This document shows positions 10,201 to 18,419 of a stretch of DNA of 64,000 nt, piece after piece (positions within the stretch are counted from its first letter, which is position 1; each line of letters begins with the position of its first letter). The stretch comes from Deltaproteobacteria bacterium (lineage in GTDB: Bacteria; Myxococcota_A; UBA796; GCA-2862545), in contig JAFGVK010000095.1 of assembly GCA_016938035.1 (NCBI GenBank), positions 19,436 to 83,435 on the forward strand. Direction: 5' to 3'. The position numbers and the translations under genes were made by a program. The notes under the pieces are model-generated. The model was not told the origin of the DNA. It did not search any database and saw only the letters and a list, made by a program, of their open reading frames with translations.

Positions 10201-10793
10201 AACGAGACCGAGCCCTCGGTGTCCTCCACCTCTACCACCACCTCCAGATCGTCGAGCACCCGATCGCCCTCTGGGTCCACCAGCTCCACCACCAGCGCCG
10301 CGCTCTGCTGCACCGTCCACACCACCTGGTCGGCGTCCACAGACAGGCGCTCTGCCCTGGTGGAGGTGACGACGAAGGCCTCCTCCAGCACGTCCACCCT
10401 GCCCGTGGGGCCGGTGAGGACCAGATCGTAGAGCCCCGGAACGATCCCCGCGGGCACCACGGCCCACAGGGTCGAGAAGTCCTCCAGGCTCACTCCCACC
10501 AGCTCGGCGCTGCCCCCCTCTCCCGACAGGCGCAGCCCAAAGCCCGCGTGGACCACCGGCTCCGCGCCCCCCTCGGTGCCTACCTGCAGCTCGGGGAGGA
10601 AATGGACGCCCGTCACACGCACCGTGGTGTCCTCGCCGGAGTAGCCCGAGGCCGGCTCTACCCCGGTGATCACCGGGTCGGGCAGCTCAGCGCCGTGGCA
10701 GCCCCACAGGGCAGGCAGCGCCAGCCAGCCCGTGTGGCGCAGCCTGGGGCGTGGTGCGGGGGTGAGCGCAGCGCTGAGTAGAGGCGACATCAT
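7266..10793 (-). CDS. Giant Ig-repeat lipoprotein (IPT/TIG, Big-1-like, FlgD-like)
   Basis: About 1175 residues, predicted to be exported as a lipoprotein: a hydrophobic stretch ends in a lipobox-like LWGC near residue 32. An IPT/TIG-like fold follows (DPVITGVEPASGYSGEDTTV). A series of Big-1-like Ig repeats comes next, each carrying a D-x-(W/F)-G-N turn; DAFGN, DAWGN, DRWGN, DAWGN and DLWGN are all visible. The C-terminus resembles the FlgD Ig domain (FVWDGRDHLGAVAPDGAYSL). This is adhesin or scaffold architecture, with no enzyme motif. Starts TTG 10805, GTG 10802 (GTGA overlap with the upstream stop), ATG 10793 and ATG 10790 are all possible. Confidence 0.8.
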   Translation of the reverse strand: MMSPLLSAALTPAPRPRLRHTGWLALPALWGCHGAELPDPVITGVEPASGYSGEDTTVRVTGVHFLPELQVGTEGGAEPVVHAGFGLRLSGEGGSAELVGVSLEDFSTLWAVVPAGIVPGLYDLVLTGPTGRVDVLEEAFVVTSTRAERLSVDADQVVWTVQQSAALVVELVDPEGDRVLDDLEVVVEVEDTEGSVSFLAGSLENQRAEGPRLVGSLGDDGIATVGLSIDTPGVVRVVARPANERSGIAGGDIKLQWEPGADTHLEIGLPSVDFSVPAGEPFPLTLTLLDAFGNLVDDPVDTVLLRDGCGSLLRLVSELGGEQELWVQVSAASGTGACPSQHIETFFGPVGRSADFQVLPGEPVALALEVSPDEVVAGEALEALVSAVDAWGNRAEWTAGSLQFTDSEGGVVGWSCLGSETRFCEVQAVVAGEAVTLQADAAGLFGSSLPYRVVPAAAAEVALIPGEGRWTAGADHPLAASVRDRWGNALGLDAVPGLAVRDALGEVRCGAPAGGPDTTAALECALFTAGDRALWGEVPGLSLLAPEVAVGVDNGPVATVAVTPALEQVVAGEPLPVHLRAADAWGNPWAVHSDPTLTLWDARGVGGEEVVAADASGEVDAVLTLTLSGAARISAGSDGVVLGQSGLVTVLPGDAVALVPSLAAPWVWVGEAVDFSVQAQDLWGNRALVDATLSLCPGSDLGCGTQVVMLDGAASGRLSWAQPELSESLWAQGAGLAGQSEDFAVVQACEAGPTLVVRFPEHGRPVACWDPDADEASLPVSLSWSTAGDAGLVLYGRSGPDGVSLTGEPGAIAVLDAVGAHTLRFLVVDAAGCAAEGASEAWAAWDDGEPAGPVPLAADAGGLSAGGGELSVVVGPALDCAGAPAAGGAVRARVDAGALVGATPTGAGLSLTLDDAGRGALSWDATGVLGGDWATLSAWTPEGAGALTLPVTGDLLRPVVWEQDPVGDTLDTVDSLTLRLSEEVSAAVEDFGLVGPYPVEVVEVSAAGPVLTVALSPPLDGAAGHWELTVSREVRDRYGIRLDGALIGQASDYVGHLGDLPAGAEAAVGCALDRAVFRPDGDPGVGDEADEALLAWGAEGLPASWRVRVRDDQGGLIRQERLPGVAASFVWDGRDHLGAVAPDGAYSLQVAPVDGFGNQGPACEAGVRVDNGRTR

Positions 10794-10798
10794 AGGAA

Positions 10799-13192
10799 TC
10801 ACCAAGGTATCCGATAACCGACGAGACCCGCGACACCCCCGACCGCGCCAAGGTATCCGGCCTCACCGCCGGAGGAGGTCTGGGAGGTGGCGCGGGCCTC
10901 AAACACCAGCTCGCCCCCCGGCGAGCGCCAGCCCACCCCGCCGTACGCCGCGAAGCCGACCGGTAGCACGCTGACACCGCTGGCGACGAGATCTCCGTCG
11001 TACCACACCCGCTCGGAGGCGGTAGTCACCACCGCGCTCACCCCCACCCAGCGCGACCACTCGCTGGGCTCTTGCCGGAGCGCCAACCCCAGCGAGAGGG
11101 GGAACCAGGAGGCCTGCACCCGCGCCTGCCCGTAGTCGGTCGGGACCTGGTCCGACTGCTGATACCAGCCGAGCCCCAACCGCAGCATCACCGACTCAGC
11201 CACCATCGGGGTGCGCAGGTCCACGTCGGCGGACAGCATGGGCGCCTGCACCGACCCCAGGTTGCTCATCGCCCCGATCACCAGCCCCGCTGAGCGCTGG
11301 ACCCTGGGGAGCAGGAGCTGCACCCTGGTGGTGACGGTGCGCCCCTGCGAGGAGGCGGTGAGCAACACCTCCTCCCCCTCCTCCGCCGCGGGGGGGTAGA
11401 AGAGCAGCGCCCACGAGCCGTCATCGAGGGGGCGCGGGTCACCGAGCTCGCCCCTGTCCGCGCTCACCACAGGGGGCAGGTCCCGGATGACGCTCCCCGC
11501 CCGGTCCAACAGGCGCACCCGCAGGGTCGCGACGGAGCGGGATCCGGTCACCAGCACCGAGGGCGCGTCCAGCTCGATCGAGGCCACCCTGCCGCGCTGG
11601 AGCGCCACCGTGACCACGTCCTCCAGGTCCGCCCTGGGAGGGCCGCCCTCGCCCCCCTGCGAGAGGTTGATCAGGCGCTGCGCGGCGACGTAGGGGGTCC
11701 GCGCCGCCACCAGCGCCACCTCACCCCAGGCCTCCGGCTGCAGCAGGGCGCTCGCCCAGCCCCTGCTGTCGGTGGTCGCCACCACCGCGTCGGTGCCCGA
11801 CGAGATCACCACGTCCTCCCCCGAGAGGGGGAGCCCCTGTACGTCGAGGGCCCTGACGAAGACGTCCACCGTGCCCTCGCGCGCCCCCGCCCGGTGAGTC
11901 AGCGCCAGGCGCGAGAGCGGCCCGGCCCCCAGCGGGAGTATGGCGCTGGCGCGCAGGGTGTCCTCGTCGAGCCCGGAGGCGACGAGACCGTCACCGCGGT
12001 ACTCCCCGCGTCCCTCGCGCAGGATCACCTGCCCTAGCTCCGCCTGCACCTGCACCCCTGACAGGGGCAGCGGGTCCCCCCGCCCGTCGTCGAGCCGCAG
12101 GCTCACCTCAGCCACCGGGAAGTCGGCGGAGACCTCGTCCGGCCACACCCGCAGGCTCAGGCGCTGCGGGCGCTTCTCGGGCCCTGGGACCTTGAACTCG
12201 GCCCGAGAGGCCTCCCCGATGTGGCACACCACCCTGGTCGCCCCCAGCGGCTCCCGCTGAGGGATGGGCACCGCCCACTCCCCCACCCTGCCGAGCGACA
12301 CGATGGGGAGCGGCCCGAAGACCCCTTGACACTCCGGGGGCTTCCCGGTCCACGGCGCGCCGCTCGCGTGGACCGCGGACAGGAAGGCCACCGGAGGCGC
12401 CAGCCCCTCGCCTCGGAAGCCGGACACCACCACCGAGAGGCTCCCGCTGCCTGGATAGGAGAGCGGCAGCACGGCCTTGGTGAAGTTTCCCAGGGGATCC
12501 GTGAACACCGCGTGGGCCTGCACCTCTCCGGGGTACTGGAGGATCCAACCGCTGACGATCCCGTTGGAGTCTGCGTGAAAGGGGCCGTATTCCCTGCTCC
12601 CGACCATGAGGGTGAGGGTGGTGCCCGGCTCGGTCTGGTAGCTCAGGCTCAGCTTGGCGCGCACCTGCAATCCGCCCCACACCGCGCTCTCGTCCCGGCG
12701 CGCGTCGCGCAGGCCGAAGGCGACGCTGCGGGCCTGGCTGCTGACCCCCAGGTCCACCTCGACCACCAGCCCGCCCTCCACCTCACGCACGGCGCGCACC
12801 GCTCCCTCCGCCAGGGAGACCTGCAGATCCGCGGGCGCGGGGAGGTCCTGCCCCTTGACGAGGATCTGGGCCCGGCCCTCCTCAGCGCTCACCACCACCC
12901 TGCCGGGGACCTCCATGCCGGAGGCCGGCCACAGCTCCACCGGAAGGCGCTCCACCTCGCCGCCGAGGGTGAGCCGCACCTCGCGGTCCTCTGTCCCAGG
13001 GGTGAGCCTGGCCTCCCAGATCCCTGGCGCGCTGGGGTGCAGCGCCGTCAGCACCCCGCCCTCGACCGACAGGCCCCTGCTGGGGTCCACCGAGAGCTGC
13101 ACCGGCGCCTCCACGCCGGGGCGCAGCGGCCCCTCGCAGAGCACCACCCGCGGGGCGCCCGCCACCGCCAGCGCGGAGAGGAGCGCCCACAT
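10799..13192 (-). CDS. Exported Ig-like protein with C-terminal barrel-like domain
   Basis: A 797-residue secreted protein of no recognised family. A short signal peptide (MWALLSALAVAGA) is followed by several hundred residues of beta-rich, Ig-like sequence (segments such as LDVQGLPLSGEDVVI and VRLLDRAGSVIRDLPPVV). The last 170 residues have alternating amphipathic strands with aromatic residues (LGLGWYQQSD, VGFAAYGGVGW) and end in IPW, consistent with an outer-membrane barrel. Start ATG 13192 overlaps the FecR gene stop (TGATG); GTG 13195 is an alternative. Its place between FecR and a giant lipoprotein suggests a surface anchor or export partner (inference). Confidence 0.75.
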   Translation of the reverse strand: MWALLSALAVAGAPRVVLCEGPLRPGVEAPVQLSVDPSRGLSVEGGVLTALHPSAPGIWEARLTPGTEDREVRLTLGGEVERLPVELWPASGMEVPGRVVVSAEEGRAQILVKGQDLPAPADLQVSLAEGAVRAVREVEGGLVVEVDLGVSSQARSVAFGLRDARRDESAVWGGLQVRAKLSLSYQTEPGTTLTLMVGSREYGPFHADSNGIVSGWILQYPGEVQAHAVFTDPLGNFTKAVLPLSYPGSGSLSVVVSGFRGEGLAPPVAFLSAVHASGAPWTGKPPECQGVFGPLPIVSLGRVGEWAVPIPQREPLGATRVVCHIGEASRAEFKVPGPEKRPQRLSLRVWPDEVSADFPVAEVSLRLDDGRGDPLPLSGVQVQAELGQVILREGRGEYRGDGLVASGLDEDTLRASAILPLGAGPLSRLALTHRAGAREGTVDVFVRALDVQGLPLSGEDVVISSGTDAVVATTDSRGWASALLQPEAWGEVALVAARTPYVAAQRLINLSQGGEGGPPRADLEDVVTVALQRGRVASIELDAPSVLVTGSRSVATLRVRLLDRAGSVIRDLPPVVSADRGELGDPRPLDDGSWALLFYPPAAEEGEEVLLTASSQGRTVTTRVQLLLPRVQRSAGLVIGAMSNLGSVQAPMLSADVDLRTPMVAESVMLRLGLGWYQQSDQVPTDYGQARVQASWFPLSLGLALRQEPSEWSRWVGVSAVVTTASERVWYDGDLVASGVSVLPVGFAAYGGVGWRSPGGELVFEARATSQTSSGGEAGYLGAVGGVAGLVGYRIPW

Positions 13193-14055
13193 CACCGGTG
13201 TGAATACTCTATGGCGCCCCCGAACACGGGCCCCTTGGTGTCGCGCTCCACCGAGCCCGCCAGCTCCCGATAGTCGCCCATCACCCCTGTGGCCTCGATC
13301 TCCACCGGGTTGTGGCCCTCCACCAGCGGCAGCACCACCGAGAAGGCGCCGTCCCGGTCGGCCTGTGTCTGGAGCAGCGTGGCCCCAGAGCGCACCTGCA
13401 CCGCCGCCCCCGGCTCAGTAGCCCCAGAGACCGCGACGGAGTCCTCCCTGGTGTTTCGCCCGGGCCAGCGCACGGTGAGCAGCAGATCCTCTGGGATCGC
13501 GCCCAGCTGTGGATCGGCGTCGCCGCGGAGGGTGAGCCGCTCCCCGCGCTCCAGCGCCCTGACCCCCTGCACCCCCACCAGCGCCGCCTCGCCGCGATCG
13601 ACCTGGATCACCTCCACCTCACCGCTCACCGCCATCGCCAGGTCCGCGTCGGTCGCCAACACCTCGCGCCCTCCCGCGGTGACGGACAGGGCCCCGGAGC
13701 TGGGGCGCACCGTAGCCTGCAGCCGCCCGTCCTCCAGCTCCAGCCGCACCACCTCGGCGTCCACGCTGCGGACCGTCACCGACGACTCGGGGCCCAGGCG
13801 AACCCTGGTCTCGTCCCCCAGCGCCAGCACCGCCCGCGCGTCTGGCCCGGTGGCGACCCGCTGGTGCGCCGAGAGCCTGGTGCCGGGGCCAATGGTCAGC
13901 GCCTCCCCCTGGCCGCCAAGCAGGGACACAGGCCCGATGACCTCGGCGACCACCAGGGCCACACCAGCCTCGTCGCCGGTGAGGCTGGTGAGGATCAACA
14001 GCACCACCGCCCCCAGCGCGAGCAGCACCAGCACGAGGCGCGCCTTAGTCGACAT
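13192..14055 (-). CDS. FecR-domain membrane-anchored protein
   Basis: 287 residues. One N-terminal transmembrane segment (LVLVLLALGAVVLLIL, about residues 6-21) is followed by an exported FecR-like domain (IGPVSLLGGQGEALTIGPG, LGPESSVTV, VTAGGREVLATDADLAM). The last 90 residues look like an Ig-type domain (SGATEPGAAVQVRSG, EGHNPVEIEATG). FecR domains relay surface signals or bind polymers at the envelope. Start ATG 14055 has GGGAG a few bases upstream and overlaps the upstream kinase stop by 11 nt; longer in-frame starts lack a better ribosome site. No sigma factor lies next to it, so this is not a canonical FecI/FecR pair. Confidence 0.8.
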   Translation of the reverse strand: MSTKARLVLVLLALGAVVLLILTSLTGDEAGVALVVAEVIGPVSLLGGQGEALTIGPGTRLSAHQRVATGPDARAVLALGDETRVRLGPESSVTVRSVDAEVVRLELEDGRLQATVRPSSGALSVTAGGREVLATDADLAMAVSGEVEVIQVDRGEAALVGVQGVRALERGERLTLRGDADPQLGAIPEDLLLTVRWPGRNTREDSVAVSGATEPGAAVQVRSGATLLQTQADRDGAFSVVLPLVEGHNPVEIEATGVMGDYRELAGSVERDTKGPVFGGAIEYSHR

Positions 14056-15787
14056 GAGCGCTCCCATCGGGGAAGCAGAGCTCCCACTGGCGCTCACCGT
14101 CACGCCAGACGCCCCCCACCCGCTCCATCATCTGCCGCGCCACCCAGAGGATCCGGCCCGCGGTCATCCACTCGTCGCTCCCCCGCAGGCGCTCAAGCGG
14201 CATGCCCGCGTCCACCGCGATCACGACCAGTCCGTCGCGACGCGTGAGGCCGACCACCACCGCCCCAGAGGACAGGCCAGCCTCCAGCGCCCCGAGCAGC
14301 TGCACCAGCAGGTGACGGACGGTGACGTGATCGATGCGGGCGAGATGGGGACCTTCATCTTCTTCCAGCCGGATCTGCAGTCCGCGCTGCCGGTAGGGCC
14401 CCCGGACGAGCTCGACCACCTCGCGGACGACGGGACCTATGTCTACCACAGGTGCCTCGCCGGGATCGACCTCCTCGCGGGTAAAGCGCACCAGCGCCTC
14501 CACCACCTCGCGGCAGCGGAGCGCCTGCCCCTCCAGCTGGGCGAGCAGGGGGTCATCACCCGCCCGCACCCGCAGCACCTGGGTGAGCCCCAAGATCGCG
14601 GTGAGAGGGTTGTTGAGCTCGTGGGCGAGGCCCGCGCCCAGGTGCCCCACGGCGGCGAGCTGCCCCGACCGGACAAGGGCCTCCTGCGCCACCTCCAGCT
14701 CCCTGGTGCGCTCCTCCACCCTGTCCTGGAGCTCCGCGTTGAAGGACTGGATCTCCTCGCGCTGTGCCAGGAGCAACGCGGCGTTCTGGTCGAGCCGTGC
14801 CGCCATGTGGTTGAAGGCTCTGCCCAGATCTTGGACCTCCGTCGCCCCCGTGGGGACCACCCGCCGGGAGTAGGTGCCCTCGGCCACCTCTAGGGCGGAC
14901 TCGCGCAGGCGGGTCACCGGCACCGCGAGGGACCTGGCCAGCACCCCGCCCACCGCCAGGGCCAGCACCACCGACAGCCCCAGCAGCTCAAGGGTCCACA
15001 GCCTGATGGCGCTCGCTGCGCGGGCGGTCACCGCGACCGGCTCGTACACCACCGCGGTCCACGGGGTGCCCACCACCGGCGCCAGCGCCCCGTTCACCTC
15101 GCCGCCGTCCAGGTCCAGGGTGAAGGAGGGCACCGCCAGCCCCAGGAGCGGCAGCAGGCTCTCAGTGTGGATCCCGTCGCCCGCGAAGATCGACGCGCCC
15201 GCCTCATCGAGCAGCAACGCCCCGCGATCTTCCCCCTGCTGCCGGCGCAGCAGCGCCCCAATCTGAGCCAGGGACAGCTCCGCCCCGAGGGCGTAGGGCT
15301 GGTCAACGCGCCAGGCCACCACCGGGATCGACGGGACCGCGTCACCCGGGGGGAGGTAGGGAGCGCCAAAGGCCACCCCGCCCCCCGGAACAGACGAGAT
15401 GGGCAGCCGGAGGATCATCGCGGTGGCCCTCCCTGGGGCGGTGTCTCCCAGCACCAGCGGCGGGAGCAGGGCGCTGCCGTCGTAGGGATCGACCACCGCC
15501 GCGGCCACAGTGCCCGGCACCGCCAGCAGCACCGCCTCCTGGAGGCGCGCCTGCAGCTCGGGGGTGCCGGCGACGAAGGGCCTGTTCCACCCCTCCACCG
15601 CGCTCACCTGGGTCTGCACCCAAGCCTCAATGGCCCCCGCGAGCCCCGCCGCGTCGCGCTCCAGCAAGCGCGCGGCGCTCTCTGAGGCCTTCTGGGTGGA
15701 CACCCGCATCGCGGCGGTGCCGGTGAGGGCCACCAGCGAGATGGCCACCAGCGCGATCGCCCCCGCGAGCTGTACCCACAGCCTCAA
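14045..15787 (-). CDS. Membrane histidine kinase with degenerate ATP-binding domain
   Basis: 580 residues: TM1 (about 5-27), an exported sensor region of about 230 residues, TM2 (about 268-290), a HAMP linker, a coiled coil, then HisKA with an intact H-box (GLAHELNNPL, His near 388). The C-terminal ATPase fold is eroded. The N-box reads LLVQLLGALEAG with Gly where the Mg-ATP-binding Asn belongs, G1 reads DAGMPLE instead of DxGxG, and no G2 glycine loop is visible. It may dimerise and accept phosphate but probably does not bind ATP normally. The start is TTG 15787, overlapping the upstream stop (TTGA), with a hydrophobic N-terminus directly after it. Confidence 0.85.
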   Translation of the reverse strand: MRLWVQLAGAIALVAISLVALTGTAAMRVSTQKASESAARLLERDAAGLAGAIEAWVQTQVSAVEGWNRPFVAGTPELQARLQEAVLLAVPGTVAAAVVDPYDGSALLPPLVLGDTAPGRATAMILRLPISSVPGGGVAFGAPYLPPGDAVPSIPVVAWRVDQPYALGAELSLAQIGALLRRQQGEDRGALLLDEAGASIFAGDGIHTESLLPLLGLAVPSFTLDLDGGEVNGALAPVVGTPWTAVVYEPVAVTARAASAIRLWTLELLGLSVVLALAVGGVLARSLAVPVTRLRESALEVAEGTYSRRVVPTGATEVQDLGRAFNHMAARLDQNAALLLAQREEIQSFNAELQDRVEERTRELEVAQEALVRSGQLAAVGHLGAGLAHELNNPLTAILGLTQVLRVRAGDDPLLAQLEGQALRCREVVEALVRFTREEVDPGEAPVVDIGPVVREVVELVRGPYRQRGLQIRLEEDEGPHLARIDHVTVRHLLVQLLGALEAGLSSGAVVVGLTRRDGLVVIAVDAGMPLERLRGSDEWMTAGRILWVARQMMERVGGVWRDGERQWELCFPDGSAHVD

Positions 15788-16959
15788 GGAGCTGCCGCCT
15801 CCCTGGGCAGGCGGACCTCGAACAGGGTCCCCTCACCCAGCCGGCTGTGGACCGTCACCGATCCCTGGTGCTTCGTGAGGATGCGGTAGACAATGTTCAG
15901 CCCCAGCCCCGTCCCGCGCCCAGGGGCCTTGGTGGTGAAGAACGGGTCGAAGAGCTGATCGAGGTTCGCCTCGGGGATGCCCTCGCCGTTGTCCCGCACC
16001 GCGAACCACACCCAGGATGCATCGGCCCAGGCGCGCACCTGCACCGCCGGCGCAGGGGACAGCCCGTCGCCCGCGGCCTCCACCGCGTTCTTGACCAGGT
16101 TCACCACCACCTGCTGCAGCTCGTTGGGGTGGCCCCTGGTCGGGAGCGGCCCCTGCGCCTCGACGGTGATGGCGCCGGTGGGCACCTTGGTCGCCAGCCC
16201 GACCAGCCGCACCCCGTCCTCCACCACCCGCGCGAGGTCCACCAGCTCCATCCCGTCCGAGCCCCTGCTCCGGGAGTAGCGGGTCAGCTCCTGCACGATC
16301 TCCTTGATCGAGCGAGAGTAGTCCACGATCTCACGGGCGTACCCCCGCACCAGCGCCTGATCGTCCTCGTCCAAAATCGCCTCGGCCAGCCCCATCACCC
16401 CGAACAGCGGCGAGGAGACCTCGTGGGCGATCCCCGCGGCGAGGGTGCCGATGCCCGCCAGCTTCTCGGACTGGATCAGCTCCGCCTGGAGCGCCCGCTG
16501 CTCCTGGATCGCGCGCTCTAGCTGGCGGTTCTGCTCGGTGAGCCGCACCAGCAGCGCCGCGTTCTCCCGCTGCATCGCCTGACGCTCAAAGGCCTGGCGC
16601 ACCTTGCGCTGCACGTCGAAGATGTCCCTGGGAGGCTTGAGCAGGTAGTCGAAGACCTCCAGGTGCATCGCCTCCAGCGCCGTGTCCAGAGAGGCGTAGC
16701 CGGTGAGGATGAGCGGCATCACGTCCGGCTGGATGACCCTGGCGCGCCGGATCAGCTCCAGCCCGTTGATGTCGCCCAGGTTCTTGTCGGTGAGGAGCAC
16801 ATCCACCCCTCGCCCCATCGCCTCCACCGCCGCCTCACCGCTGGCGCAGGCGACCACCTCCCACGGCTCTCCCGCGAAGATCGCCTCCAGCGTCATGAGC
16901 ACCGCAGGCTCATCATCTACCAGGATCAACCGTCCTCTTGTGCCGCCCGAAGCGCTCAT
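15784..16959 (-). CDS. Receiver-histidine kinase hybrid
   Basis: 391 residues, predicted cytosolic. An N-terminal receiver domain has the acidic pair (LVDDEP), the phospho-acceptor Asp near residue 56 (LLTDKNL) and the conserved Lys (LLKPP). A coiled-coil linker and a full kinase core follow: H-box GIAHEVSSPL near 178, N-box NLVKNAVEAA, G1 DNGEGI, F-box FDPFFTT, G2 GTGLGL. This receiver-first order lets phosphorylation of the receiver control its own kinase. ATG 16959 is preferred (GAGG 5 nt upstream) over a start 40 codons earlier that would add non-domain sequence. First gene of the six-gene chain; possible partner for the degenerate kinase downstream. Confidence 0.9.
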   Translation of the reverse strand: MSASGGTRGRLILVDDEPAVLMTLEAIFAGEPWEVVACASGEAAVEAMGRGVDVLLTDKNLGDINGLELIRRARVIQPDVMPLILTGYASLDTALEAMHLEVFDYLLKPPRDIFDVQRKVRQAFERQAMQRENAALLVRLTEQNRQLERAIQEQRALQAELIQSEKLAGIGTLAAGIAHEVSSPLFGVMGLAEAILDEDDQALVRGYAREIVDYSRSIKEIVQELTRYSRSRGSDGMELVDLARVVEDGVRLVGLATKVPTGAITVEAQGPLPTRGHPNELQQVVVNLVKNAVEAAGDGLSPAPAVQVRAWADASWVWFAVRDNGEGIPEANLDQLFDPFFTTKAPGRGTGLGLNIVYRILTKHQGSVTVHSRLGEGTLFEVRLPREAAAP

Positions 16960-17105
16960 CTCGGCCTCACTGTCGGGTGAGGGTAGCACATTCTCCTCCA
17001 GCGCGTGTCTGTGAGGTAACAGGCCCCCCACCACTTCCGCGCGGACAGCCCTTGCGCCCCGCCCGGTGGTCAGTGACAATGGGGGCTGGAGGCGTGCGCA
17101 CCGCT

Positions 17106-17837
17106 ATGGCCATCCGTACCCACATCGTCATCGTCAGCACCCTGCTCCTGGGGGCCTGGGGCCCATGGGGCAAGAAGGATCAAGCCGCCGACGATCAGCC
17201 AGCGAAGGAGGAGCGGGCCGCCCCTCTCACTCAGACCGTCGATCTCAGCGGGGCCAGCCCTCAGCGGGCGGACATCAACGAGGACGGCGTGCTGGACATC
17301 ATCAGCTGGTACGAGGGCGGCACCCGCCTCATCCGGCGGGACGTGGATCTCAACGCAGACGGCACGCCGGACATGTACGCCTTCTTCGACACCGCCGGCT
17401 ACCTCTCCCAAGAGGAGATGGACGCGGACTTCGACGGCAAGATCGACTGGATCGATCACTACCAGGGCGGCCGCCGAGTGTCTGCCGAGTCCGACACCGA
17501 CTTTGACGGCAAGATGGACGTCTTCATCCAATACCGCACCGGCGCCGACGACCCCTACAACCCCTACCATATCGCCCTCAAGGAGCGCGACGTGGATGGC
17601 GACGGGGACATCGACTACTGCACCCGCTTCCCGCTGGGCAAGAAGCTGGTGTGGGACGGTCGCGAGGAGAACGTGGGGATGCTCCGTGACATCAACGGGG
17701 ACCGCAACCCGGACTTCTGGGAGGGGGTCAGGCCCGGCGATCCTGCGGGCGTCGATCACCCCTGCGCGCTGGATGACGGCTCGAACATGTGCCTCTCCGC
17801 CGTGGACACCCTCACCACTCCCTCCCACCACCCGTGA
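17106..17837 (+). CDS. Exported protein with Asp-rich Ca-binding-like repeats (paralog 1)
   Basis: About 243 residues. A hydrophobic N-terminus (IVIVSTLLLGAWG) looks like a Sec signal without a lipobox Cys. The mature part has six D-x-(N/D)-x-D-G-type loops (DINEDGVLD, DLNADGTPD, DADFDGKID, DTDFDGKMD, DVDGDGDID, DINGDRNPD), resembling thrombospondin type 3 or EF-hand calcium loops. The next gene is a clear paralog, with GK(I/F)DWIDHY in both. The start is uncertain: ATG 17106, GTG 17094 and ATG 17079 are in frame, and GGAGG (17088-17092) is 13 nt before 17106. Divergent from the six-gene chain. Function unknown. Confidence 0.75.
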   Translation: MAIRTHIVIVSTLLLGAWGPWGKKDQAADDQPAKEERAAPLTQTVDLSGASPQRADINEDGVLDIISWYEGGTRLIRRDVDLNADGTPDMYAFFDTAGYLSQEEMDADFDGKIDWIDHYQGGRRVSAESDTDFDGKMDVFIQYRTGADDPYNPYHIALKERDVDGDGDIDYCTRFPLGKKLVWDGREENVGMLRDINGDRNPDFWEGVRPGDPAGVDHPCALDDGSNMCLSAVDTLTTPSHHP

Positions 17838-18418
17838 TGGACCACACCACGATGAAGCGCACCCTGGCCATCCCCCTGCTCCTGCTCCTGGCTGCCTGCC
17901 CCAAGCACACGCAGCTCCACGAGATCGACGTGGAGGAGCTGGGCTTCCAGCGGCAGATCATCGAGACCATCACAGAGGACGGGCTCATCCGGGAGGAGAT
18001 CGACCTGAACCGCGACAAGCAGTCCGACGTCTTCAACTACTACCGCGAGCGCACCGGCGCCGCGCGGCTGCTGGTGCGCAAGGAGGTCGACATCAACCGG
18101 GACGGGGTGATCGACAACATCTCCTATTTCGACGAGGGCGGCGAATTGGAGCGGGAGGAGATGGACCGGGACTTCAACGGGAAGTTCGACTGGATCGACC
18201 ACTACATGGACGGCCACAGGGTGATGTCCGAGTTCGACACCTCCTCCAACGGGCAGATGAACGTCTTCAACACCTACGCCAACGGGGTCATCGCCCAGAA
18301 GGAGCGCGACACCGACGACGATGGGCGCATCGACTACTGGGAGCGCTACGAGGGTGGGAAGGTGGTCAAGGTCGGCCGCGACACCGACGGCGACGGCAAG
18401 ATGGACACGAGAGAGTAG
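17837..18418 (+). CDS. Lipoprotein with Asp-rich Ca-binding-like repeats (paralog 2)
   Basis: About 193 residues. A lipoprotein signal ends in LAAC (Cys near residue 21), followed by six loops of the same kind as in the preceding gene (DLNRDKQSD, DINRDGVID, DRDFNGKFD, DTSSNGQMN, DTDDDGRID, DTDGDGKMD). The shared WIDHY and (R/H)RV-x-(A/S)E segments show tandem duplication. Here anchoring is by lipid, whereas paralog 1 has no Cys. ATG 17837 shares one base with the previous stop; ATG 17852 (MKRTL) is an alternative. Role unknown; surface calcium-dependent structure is one option. Confidence 0.78.
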   Translation: MDHTTMKRTLAIPLLLLLAACPKHTQLHEIDVEELGFQRQIIETITEDGLIREEIDLNRDKQSDVFNYYRERTGAARLLVRKEVDINRDGVIDNISYFDEGGELEREEMDRDFNGKFDWIDHYMDGHRVMSEFDTSSNGQMNVFNTYANGVIAQKERDTDDDGRIDYWERYEGGKVVKVGRDTDGDGKMDTRE

Positions 18419-18419
18419 G

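Noticed and set aside
13192..14103. Canonical FecI/FecR sigma-factor system
   Set aside because: No ECF sigma factor or TonB receptor is adjacent; neighbours are histidine kinases and Ig proteins.
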